Origin: a virus
Reading direction: 5' to 3' (one strand)
Virus record (IMG/VR): IMGVR_UViG_3300027897_000005
Span: 1-37,521 of that record
Length of the DNA stretch: 37,521 nt
Shown here piece by piece: positions 32,295 through 37,521 of this stretch. Position 1 is the stretch's first letter, and every line of letters begins with the position of its first letter. The notes beneath the pieces are model-generated. The model had not been told where the DNA came from. It saw only the letters and a program-made list of their open reading frames with translations, and searched no databases. The translations under genes and the position numbers were made by a program.

Positions 32295-32522
32295 ATGCAG
32301 AATGAAGCTATATTATCGATTATTGGGTATATCCTGGCTGGTGTCGGTAGTTTGTTTATATTTATCGGCGGCCTTATTGCTTATATATTCCGGCAACATA
32401 TCAAAGACAATGGAAATATGTTTCAAAATAATAGGGAAGATCATATAAGAATCCATGAGAGAATTGATGAGCTGAAAGGAAAAAAAAGGGGCTTTAATTA
32501 TGAAGCTGATAAAAGAAACTAA
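32295..32522 (+). CDS. Small membrane protein of the lysis region (75 aa; holin candidate)
   Basis: ATG with AGGA six bases upstream. One long membrane segment (AILSIIGYILAGVGSLFIFIGGLIAYIF) is followed by a charged helix (NNREDHIRIHERIDELK) as in phage-encoded small holin-like or haemolysin-XhlA-like proteins. It overlaps the amidase start, supporting a lysis role. An overlapping +1 frame from 32257 is also open with its own hydrophobic stretch. Confidence 0.6.
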   Translation: MQNEAILSIIGYILAGVGSLFIFIGGLIAYIFRQHIKDNGNMFQNNREDHIRIHERIDELKGKKRGFNYEADKRN

Positions 32523-33036
32523 AATCAGATTAAAATATATGAATGGATTCGACCGGCAAACAAAAGATGTTTCCGAAATAGTTATACACGGCACAGGGGG
32601 CGGACAGTCAGCACAGGCAATAATTGACTGGATGCTCGGCGGAGAGCGCAAGGATCTATATAATGCTGGTATTGGTCTATTTCATTATTTAATAGATTTT
32701 AATGGTGATGTGCACGAGATAATCAATCCTGATAAATGGGTGTATCACAGCGAAGCGGGAAACCACGATAAAAATACAATCGGTATTGAATTGATGAATC
32801 CGATTGCGGGTAATGGGGGAGGTTATAGATTGGAACAATACACAGCATTGAAAGAGCTAATAATAGACCTTTTACATCAATATTCAGAAATAAATTCTAT
32901 TGTCAGTCATGATGCGAACAGAAACAAATACAGCAATTTGAAACCAAAGCCGTGTCCAGGCGGGTTATTCGATTGGACACAGATTGAGGAAGTGGCCACA
33001 AACAGCGGGAAAAAAATTACAATAGAGCGGGGTTAA
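32500..33036 (+). CDS. N-acetylmuramoyl-L-alanine amidase endolysin (178 aa)
   Basis: Amidase_2/T7 lysozyme type. Zinc ligand candidates: His30 (IVIHGTGG), His137 (SHDANR) and Cys152 (PCPGG); FHYLIDFNGDVHEI, GNHDKNTIGIELMNP and the final DWTQIEE are family features. No signal peptide, so it needs the membrane proteins upstream or downstream for release. It cuts the amide bond between muramic acid and the peptide stem at lysis. Confidence 0.9.
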   Translation: MKLIKETKIRLKYMNGFDRQTKDVSEIVIHGTGGGQSAQAIIDWMLGGERKDLYNAGIGLFHYLIDFNGDVHEIINPDKWVYHSEAGNHDKNTIGIELMNPIAGNGGGYRLEQYTALKELIIDLLHQYSEINSIVSHDANRNKYSNLKPKPCPGGLFDWTQIEEVATNSGKKITIERG

Positions 33037-33038
33037 GA

Positions 33039-33254
33039 ATGAATAAAGAAGAAAAAGAAAAACTTGAAAGGAAATATTTTAAAGATGTTGGTTTGATACC
33101 AGGTTTAATAAAATATTACTGGATGAGAATTATAGCCGCCCTCATAATAATACTAACTGCTTATATTATAGCATCTAATATTTCATGGGTTGATGGGAAA
33201 TTACAATGGACACCAAGTATTAAGACTAATTTAAATATCGAGGTAAAAAAATGA
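33039..33254 (+). CDS. Small membrane protein of the lysis region (71 aa)
   Basis: Charged N-terminus (NKEEKEKLERKYF) followed by one membrane helix (RIIAALIIILTAYIIASNI) and a short tail. Two bases after the amidase. It could be a second holin or the inner-membrane part of a spanin, paired with the lipoprotein gene that overlaps its end; the short periplasmic part argues against a classical i-spanin. Confidence 0.6.
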   Translation: MNKEEKEKLERKYFKDVGLIPGLIKYYWMRIIAALIIILTAYIIASNISWVDGKLQWTPSIKTNLNIEVKK

Positions 33255-33565
33255 TAGCATCAACAAAAATAGAAATTAAATTAACTCTGGTACTCGTGGT
33301 TATTTTGGCAATTGCGTTATTTTTTCTGTCGGGTTGCCAGTCTGCGCCGGATCGCAAGTGTTTTAACACGGAAGAATGTTATTCATTCGCTGACTGCCTG
33401 TATCGTAATCAGAAAAGTGATAAATCAGTCTGTGCTGTTCTCGGTGAAGCGTGCAGAGATTCGCTGAAAGAAAAACGGATATATGATCGGGTTAAATATT
33501 GCGGGGAGTTTAAACCTAAAGACATGACTGAGAATGAATGTAGGTTGTTTTTAAATCAAAAATAA
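33251..33565 (+). CDS. Phage lipoprotein of the lysis region (104 aa; o-spanin candidate)
   Basis: Signal with lipobox FLSGC (Cys28). The mature part carries eight Cys residues, which is unusual and suggests disulfides in an oxidising compartment. It overlaps the preceding membrane gene by four bases, the layout of spanin pairs that destroy the outer membrane, but no family match supports this. A superinfection-exclusion lipoprotein is the alternative. Confidence 0.65.
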   Translation: MIASTKIEIKLTLVLVVILAIALFFLSGCQSAPDRKCFNTEECYSFADCLYRNQKSDKSVCAVLGEACRDSLKEKRIYDRVKYCGEFKPKDMTENECRLFLNQK

Positions 33566-33577
33566 AAAATGACATAA

Positions 33578-33606
33578 AATAGTCTGGTTGCTAATACCAG
33601 GCTATT
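33578..33606 (+). terminator. Terminator at the end of the lysis operon
   Basis: AATAGTCTGGT (33578-33588) pairs with ACCAGGCTATT (33596-33606), with one G-T pair, over a 7-base loop; T-rich bases follow (TATTAAC). Ends the plus-strand late operon ahead of the minus-strand genes. Confidence 0.75.
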
Positions 33607-33618
33607 TATTAACTGAAA

Positions 33619-33674
33619 AAATGTAAGTGCTGATTCTATGAACATTTACATTTATCGGTAATTGCAAATCAGCA
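33619..33674 (+). promoter_or_regulatory. Two interleaved inverted repeats (pseudoknot-type arrangement)
   Basis: AAATGTAA (33619-33626) pairs with TTACATTT (33646-33653) while TGCTGATT (33628-33635) pairs with AATCAGCA (33667-33674). The arms alternate A-B-A'-B', which in RNA would be a pseudoknot. No gene is supported between 33566 and 33811. Confidence 0.4.
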
Positions 33675-33811
33675 GTTATTGGGACTGCCCTTATATCTGT
33701 TTGTTATTTCATGCAAGCTCGGCTGATGATTGATGGTTTTTTTTGATATTTTAGATAGAACTTTAGCTTCCAATAATTTAAAAGATTTCTTGCAGTCTTT
33801 TTCATGTGGCG

Positions 33812-34150
33812 TCATTTCGTCTGTCTCGTTTGATTATCTCCGGTTATTTTTTTTCCGCCTTTCGGCCTGCCTCCCAGCTTGCCGTTTATTGCGGATGACT
33901 TTTTTTTCTTGTCGGACTTTGATTTTCCTCCGATTCGTCCTCCGATTCGTCCAAGCTGGGAGGCAGCGAGGGACTTCAACGGCAGCCAATTCTTATCCGT
34001 GGAAATAAGGCTTATCGTCTCTATTATTTCCTTTTCTCCTCCTTCCCAATCGCTAATGATATTTTCTTTATGCATTAAGTTATGTTTGTCATCATATATT
34101 TCTATGACAATTTCTCCGTCACCGAGATCGTAGTAATCATAATAGTACAT
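33812..34150 (-). CDS. Small basic protein with AT-hook-like tail (112 aa)
   Basis: N-terminal half is acidic (GDGEIVIEIYDDKHNLM ... GGEKEIIETISLI). The C-terminal half is basic and Gly-rich: GRIGGRIGGKSKSDKKKKSS, then NGKLGGRPKGGKK, where GGRPKGGKK resembles AT-hook and the basic tails of phage and antitoxin DNA-binding proteins. AGGA precedes the ATG at 34150, and the start lies 14 bases inside the neighbouring gene. It is probably a DNA-binding partner of that product; a toxin-antitoxin role is possible. Confidence 0.6.
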   Translation of the reverse strand: MYYYDYYDLGDGEIVIEIYDDKHNLMHKENIISDWEGGEKEIIETISLISTDKNWLPLKSLAASQLGRIGGRIGGKSKSDKKKKSSAINGKLGGRPKGGKKITGDNQTRQTK

Positions 34151-34784
34151 TGTCTATTCCTACTTGATATTTAAAATTATTTCTTGCATATTCTTTAACT
34201 TCTGATTTTTCAATTTCCCCGATACTTGCAATTTCTCTTGCCTCTTCGAGTTTTTCTTCATAATTAGATTCATTATGTCTTTTACTTGCTTGTAATATTG
34301 CTCTTGCGTGTTCTTCATTCTTAATTCTTCTGAGTGGATTGTCTCTTTTCATTTTGTCTATCAATTTTTTTCTTTTGCTTGAGTAATTTTGATATTGTCT
34401 GTCGTTCATCATATCAATTTGATCTTGCTTGTATTCATTTTTTTCTTCTGCAATAATTGAGGCTTCCTCAATACTGATGCCGGAAAGTTTCGATAATCTC
34501 TTAATCCACGCCTCTGTTTTGTCAATTGGAGTTTTTTCTTTTTTTACTTTAACATCTTTAATTTTTTTAAGTTCATTTATTGCAGAAGAAAAATTTTTCG
34601 TCAATAGATGCTTTCCAAGTTTATTATAACCATAACCATTCCATGAGCCTATCATATCATGTGACCAATTCTTGTTGATATGCTTGATGATATTATTCTC
34701 TTTTAATGATAATTTCAAATTTGTTGTACTTTCTTCAATTCGCTTCATAAGGTTTTCAACAATTTCTTTTTCAAAGGTTTTCAT
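34137..34784 (-). CDS. Helical protein of unknown function on the minus strand (215 aa)
   Basis: Start set at the ATG at 34784, with GAGGAG upstream, not at a longer in-frame alternative. Rich in Lys/Glu, mostly helical; the middle (KTEAWIKRLSKLSGISIEEASIIAEE) and end (HARAILQASKRHNESNYEEK) show no family I can name. It is transcribed against the virion genes from its own promoter and overlaps the basic-tail gene, a typical accessory cassette (immunity, exclusion or anti-host function). Confidence 0.7.
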   Translation of the reverse strand: MKTFEKEIVENLMKRIEESTTNLKLSLKENNIIKHINKNWSHDMIGSWNGYGYNKLGKHLLTKNFSSAINELKKIKDVKVKKEKTPIDKTEAWIKRLSKLSGISIEEASIIAEEKNEYKQDQIDMMNDRQYQNYSSKRKKLIDKMKRDNPLRRIKNEEHARAILQASKRHNESNYEEKLEEAREIASIGEIEKSEVKEYARNNFKYQVGIDNVLL

Positions 34785-34806
34785 TTTTTTTCTCCTCAAC
34801 AAAAAT

Positions 34807-34835
34807 AATATACTAAAACGCTTTAGGTTTGTCAA
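34807..34835 (-). promoter_or_regulatory. Promoter of the minus-strand pair
   Basis: On the minus strand: TTGACA (34835-34830), exactly 17 bases, TATATT (34812-34807). A strong sigma70-like promoter 23 bases before the ATG. The rest of the gap up to 35090 (about 250 bases) is AT-rich and holds the plus-strand promoter below; no gene is seen. Confidence 0.75.
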
Positions 34836-35007
34836 GTATATTTATAAAAAAAATAAAAAAATTTGTATCTTTAACATAATTCAAAAAAACTCTATTAAAG
34901 AGACATAAATTATCTTATCGGAAGCTGCATTATGACTCCTGTTATACGTGAAAAACATAGCCTGTTAAAAAATATCTTCACTTTTTTTAATATTTTTATT
35001 TTTTCGC

Positions 35008-35036
35008 TTGACTTAATTGTCATTTATGACAATTAT
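35008..35036 (+). promoter_or_regulatory. Promoter with embedded palindromic operator
   Basis: TTGACT (35008-35013) with AATTAT at 17 bases (35031-35036). TAATTGTCAT (35014-35023) and ATGACAATTA (35026-35035) are perfect 10-bp arms around TT, lying in the spacer and over the -10. A repressor bound there would block RNA polymerase. Drives the accessory genes at 35091-36274. Confidence 0.7.
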
Positions 35037-35090
35037 ATAAATATAGCAAATAACAAATAGTCGAGCGGACATTAAACGCAGGAGATCACC

Positions 35091-35606
35091 ATGAGAGCAA
35101 ACAGAACGATTACAAAAGAAACAGCAAAAGGAAAAATTGAAATAATCATTGAAGTAAGAAAATCAGTAACAGAATTAGATAAAAATTTTGACGGATATAT
35201 TATAGGCAAAGAAACTATATATATCAACACTCAGCATTTTACCGTAAAATTAAACGGAAAAGAAGTACAGAATAGTCAATCCTTAACAAGGATGGGAACA
35301 TACCCAGGAATAGAAAAAAACCCGCAATTTAACGACATCAGAAAAGCGAACTCATACGGATATCTTACACCTAATTTTGGATTAACCGAAGCAACATACA
35401 ATGAGATAAAAAAAGCTCTCGAAGATTGTATCGTAGAAGTTACAACGGAAGAAACTATGAAACAGGATGCAATAATCGAAGAAAAGAAAGCGGCCGAAAA
35501 AAAAGCAATTGAAGAAGACAGAAAAGAATACAAAAGACTTATAGACTCCGGTATGTGTCCGAAATGCGGAACATGGTGTTATGGAGACTGTGAAGCAAAT
35601 AAATAA
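35091..35606 (+). CDS. Accessory protein with C-terminal zinc site (171 aa)
   Basis: GCAGGAG precedes the ATG. Beta-rich N-terminal region (IEIIIEVRKS ... ETIYINTQHFTVKLNG), a Lys/Glu helix (EEKKAAEKKAIEEDRKEYKR) and a terminal CPKCGTWCYGDC zinc cluster. No family recognised. First gene after an operator-controlled promoter, so possibly lysogeny- or induction-regulated. Confidence 0.65.
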   Translation: MRANRTITKETAKGKIEIIIEVRKSVTELDKNFDGYIIGKETIYINTQHFTVKLNGKEVQNSQSLTRMGTYPGIEKNPQFNDIRKANSYGYLTPNFGLTEATYNEIKKALEDCIVEVTTEETMKQDAIIEEKKAAEKKAIEEDRKEYKRLIDSGMCPKCGTWCYGDCEANK

Positions 35607-35613
35607 GCAATTA

Positions 35614-35635
35614 AGCCGGTCGAAATATACCGGCT
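35614..35635 (+). promoter_or_regulatory. Hairpin between two accessory genes
   Basis: AGCCGGT (35614-35620) pairs with ACCGGCT (35629-35635) over an 8-base loop. No T-run follows on either strand, so a stability or processing element is more likely than a terminator. Confidence 0.5.
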
Positions 35636-35656
35636 AAAAAATAAAAGGAAAAAACC

Positions 35657-35974
35657 ATGCAAACTTTACAAGAATTAACCGGATGTGAAAGCGGAATAGT
35701 AATTTACACAGGCGGAGACACTCAGGCGGAAGCGGTTGTGTGCAACTGGACATCCGTACAAGGTTTTCCGCGAATAGACCCGCTTGGATTAAAGGTTCTC
35801 GGATTTGGTGAAGAAATTCCGGAGGTTGATCCGGAAACAACAGACGATATCCCCTCGATGCTTAAAAATGTTGAGATTGTTTTTGCGAACGATGAGGATA
35901 TGCCGCAATCCGGAAGCGTTTACAGATTTGAAGATTTAGATATAATTGTTATAACTCCAGAAGGATGGTGTTGA
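35657..35974 (+). CDS. Small acidic accessory protein (105 aa)
   Basis: AAAGGAAAA before the ATG. Strongly acidic, especially EEIPEVDPETTDDIPS and FANDEDMPQSG. No known domain; small acidic phage proteins of this kind include anti-restriction and anti-CRISPR DNA mimics, but nothing here proves that. The stop overlaps the next mini-gene (TGATG). Confidence 0.6.
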   Translation: MQTLQELTGCESGIVIYTGGDTQAEAVVCNWTSVQGFPRIDPLGLKVLGFGEEIPEVDPETTDDIPSMLKNVEIVFANDEDMPQSGSVYRFEDLDIIVITPEGWC

Positions 35975-36063
35975 TGGAAATTTTGGAAGTAGGAAAATTG
36001 TATGCCTCCGGCAAAACATCTTGGCCGGAGGTGAGTAGTGAAGATAAACGTCACGCGAGATAA
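35974..36063 (+). CDS. Short frame that translates through a hairpin (29 aa, possible leader)
   Basis: Starts at TGATG with the previous stop and ends 26 bases inside the next gene. Its codons cross the hairpin at 36005-36031, so ribosomes here would open it. It may be a coupling leader more than a functional protein. Confidence 0.4.
   Translation: MEILEVGKLYASGKTSWPEVSSEDKRHAR
36005..36031 (+). promoter_or_regulatory. GC-rich hairpin sequestering the ribosome site of the next gene
   Basis: CCTCCGGC (36005-36012) and GCCGGAGG (36024-36031) pair perfectly around 11 bases. The GGAGG in the 3' arm is the ribosome site for the GTG at 36038. In an otherwise AT-rich element this stem stands out. 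Confidence 0.75.
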
Positions 36064-36274
36064 TTTCGACGAGATAAAGGGATTTCTACGGGAATTTCTG
36101 GTTGAGGAGATTGAATCTTATATTAAAAAAGCAGGCGGAAAACAGGCTTTATCGCTTGCACTCGGAAAAGAGGAGGCGTATGTTCATATCAAATTTAAAC
36201 GAGCGCTGCGGGGAAATTTCTCAAGCCTGGAGAGGCTATGGAAAGAATGCCAAAAATTACTGTTTAAAAACTAA
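36038..36274 (+). CDS. Small helical regulator-like protein (78 aa)
   Basis: GTG start with GGAGG seven bases upstream, inside a hairpin. Residues 25-55 (IESYIKKAGGKQALSLALGKEEAYVHIKFKRAL) look like a helix-turn-helix: 'A.g.kqALA..lG....yV...r'. Probably DNA-binding. Possible regulator of the accessory or partition operon. Confidence 0.55.
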   Translation: MKINVTRDNFDEIKGFLREFLVEEIESYIKKAGGKQALSLALGKEEAYVHIKFKRALRGNFSSLERLWKECQKLLFKN

Positions 36275-36476
36275 AAATAAATTTATCTTGACACGCGACA
36301 TAATCCCTGATAGCTTCCCTATTGCCCACCAGACAGCATAGGATTGATTAATAAGCAGGGCGAAAAATGATTTTTCAACAGGTTATAAAAAATAAACAAA
36401 AACATATTCTACGGTGTGGACTGGAGGAAAAACAAATGGAAATAATCACAAATATTTAAAATAAGCAAAAATTAAA
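36275..36476. other. Intergenic region before the partition module
   Basis: No supported gene. A 30-residue frame at 36367-36459 lacks a good ribosome site. A TTGACA occurs at 36288 but its 17-base partner (TAGCTT) is poor. GGAGGAAAA near 36423 leads only to a seven-codon frame. Confidence 0.4.
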
Positions 36477-36517
36477 TTTTGTTCAATCTGTCCCATCATG
36501 GGATAGATTGAACAAAA
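36477..36517. promoter_or_regulatory. parS: 41-bp palindrome upstream of parA (putative centromere/operator)
   Basis: Arms of 19 bases (36477-36495 and 36499-36517) match with a single G/T mismatch around TCA. It begins TTTTGTTCAATCT. It lies 34 bases before parA. Such palindromes bind the ParB-like protein for segregation and may repress parA; a bidirectional terminator is the alternative, though no clear T-run follows either arm. Confidence 0.65.
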
Positions 36518-36551
36518 GTACAACAATGTATATTTTGGGGGTTTAGTTAAC

Positions 36552-37298
36552 ATGAATAAAAACATAGTAATTTCAAATAGTAAAGGTGGCGCAGGGAAAA
36601 GCACCGTCAGTGCGTTTCTTGCAATGATTTCTTCAAATTCAGGTTTAAAAACTATAATGATTGATTCTGGTTGGCAACGTCATAGCACTAAGGTGTTTTT
36701 ACATGATGAACAAATTAGCAAAAACTTGCTTGATGGGTTGAAAAACAAAAAAATATTGAAGGAATGTGTCTACACAATAAATGAGAAACTTGATATTATT
36801 CCGGCAACAATCAACATGAACAATTTTTCTGATGAGTTTTCAAATATTACAGGGGATAAAAAAAATTTAATATTTAAAACGGTTTTAGACCCTACCCTTT
36901 CTAATTATGATATTTGCGTTTTTGACACTGAGTCCAGCTTGGGGGCGTTGACTAGAAATGCCTTAGTTTTGGCTGATATAATTATAATTCCTATCCGTGA
37001 TGGAGATTGTATTGTCGAAGCTGAAAAATTGTTGCAAACTATTGATGATATGCAACAATTATATCCTAATCACATGTTTGTTTCTAAAATATTTATTTTT
37101 CCAGTAATTAAACCTTTTTTATCAAGAGATTATAATCAAATTTTAAATGAAGCAAAAAGAACATTAAAACATGATTTTTTAATGCCTGTAAAATATCATT
37201 CAGCATTATACACAAGCAATAGTAAAAAAGCATTTAATAGAGAAGGGAAAGCGTATAAAGATTATGAAAAAAGTTTGCAAGGAGCTTGGATAATATGA
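36552..37298 (+). CDS. parA: ParA-family partition ATPase (248 aa)
   Basis: Deviant Walker A KGGAGKST at residues 11-18, then TIMIDSGWQRHST where most ParA proteins have a 'D.DpQ.s' switch, and Walker B-like ICVFDTESS (Asp125) in place of DTPP. Later ADIIIIPIRDGD and the C-terminal helices fit the small ParA type without an N-terminal HTH (type Ib/II-like). It spreads on the nucleoid and moves plasmid copies apart when stimulated by the ParB-like protein from the overlapping gene. Confidence 0.9.
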   Translation: MNKNIVISNSKGGAGKSTVSAFLAMISSNSGLKTIMIDSGWQRHSTKVFLHDEQISKNLLDGLKNKKILKECVYTINEKLDIIPATINMNNFSDEFSNITGDKKNLIFKTVLDPTLSNYDICVFDTESSLGALTRNALVLADIIIIPIRDGDCIVEAEKLLQTIDDMQQLYPNHMFVSKIFIFPVIKPFLSRDYNQILNEAKRTLKHDFLMPVKYHSALYTSNSKKAFNREGKAYKDYEKSLQGAWII

Positions 37299-37521
37299 GC
37301 GAAAAATTAGACCTAACACCACATCAAGGGAAGCAATCTTCGTATGACCTCGTGTATGAGATGTTTAACATCAATTTAAACGCTGGAGAAGAAAAAATTA
37401 AAAAGCAGTTTAAAAAAGTTTACCAGGAACAATACAAAGATATGGATTTCACACTCGAACAAAGGATGCTTATGCTTTCATCCTTTGGACAATACAAGGA
37501 AGGTTTTTCATGGTTTGCGGG
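37295..37521 (+). CDS. parB: ParB-like partition partner, N-terminal part (continues at base 2)
   Basis: ATG overlaps the parA stop (ATGA). The frame is open to the end of the window and continues at base 2 through the circular overlap, giving 247 residues in total. The N-terminal 60 residues (LDLTPHQGKQSSYDLVYEMF, then charged helix) have no recognised domain; short disordered N-termini of ParB partners usually touch ParA. Confidence 0.7.
   Translation, partial: MSEKLDLTPHQGKQSSYDLVYEMFNINLNAGEEKIKKQFKKVYQEQYKDMDFTLEQRMLMLSSFGQYKEGFSWFA
37423..37521. repeat. Terminal redundancy, right copy
   Basis: Identical to bases 1-99; see the left copy. Count it once when building the circular map. 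Confidence 0.95.

Noticed and set aside
33730-34008. Plus-strand reading frame of 92 codons
   Set aside because: It is antisense to the basic-tail gene, has no ribosome site and a composition typical of a shadow frame.
36367-36459. 30-codon frame before the partition module
   Set aside because: No ribosome site at its ATG, no overlap with neighbours and no recognisable motif.

Overview
The window is a complete circular element of about 37,422 bp: bases 1-99 recur exactly as bases 37423-37521, and a reading frame runs across that joint. It carries a full siphovirus structural gene set (terminase, DUF4055-type portal, P22-type coat, connectors, tail tube, frameshifted tail chaperone, tape measure, baseplate, fibre, amidase). 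It also carries plasmid maintenance genes: a ParA ATPase, a ParB-like partner, and a candidate initiator preceded by what looks like an antisense RNA. I found no integrase, excisionase or transposase. The simplest reading is a phage-plasmid, a temperate phage whose prophage is a circular low-copy plasmid.

The host is a low-GC bacterium. Strong GGAGG-type ribosome sites, sigma70-like TTGACA/TATAAT promoters, several TTG starts, and secreted or lipoprotein cargo genes (signal peptides ending in LFAQ and lipobox C) fit a diderm such as a spirochaete and argue against Bacteroidota. This host guess is weak.

Layout. 36.3-37.5 kb plus 0-0.6 kb: partition module with a 41-bp palindrome, parA and a parB-like gene. 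0.6-2.4 kb: a ribbon-helix-helix (RHH) regulator, a GIY-YIG/RHH fusion, a minus-strand small RNA and a candidate initiator. 2.5-3.5 kb: two exported proteins with duplicated leaders. 3.7-5.6 kb: control region with a PAS/LuxR-like regulator, a cluster of TGACA repeats, an XRE repressor on the minus strand, heptad operators and a second small RHH protein. 5.7-10.7 kb: replication and recombination (replisome organiser, ERF, Gp157-like, SSB, DUF1367, DUF1064) with many mini-genes. 10.7-14.1 kb: DNA-modification or nucleic-acid genes (methyltransferase, HNH, ASCH, IbrA-like PAPS-reductase-fold protein, IbrB-like ParB-domain protein). 14.1-20.7 kb: packaging and head. 20.7-32.3 kb: connectors, tail and fibre. 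32.3-33.6 kb: lysis. 33.8-34.8 kb: minus-strand pair of unknown genes. 35.0-36.3 kb: accessory genes behind an operator-bearing promoter.

Most plus-strand genes overlap by 1-4 bases (ATGA, TAATG, TTGA), so replication, modification and virion genes are probably translated as long coupled polycistrons. The most interesting non-obvious signals are the minus-strand RNA before the candidate initiator, the palindrome before parA, the TGACA cluster, the A10 frameshift site in the tail chaperone, the seven-repeat fibre and the hairpin that hides a ribosome site at 36.0 kb.
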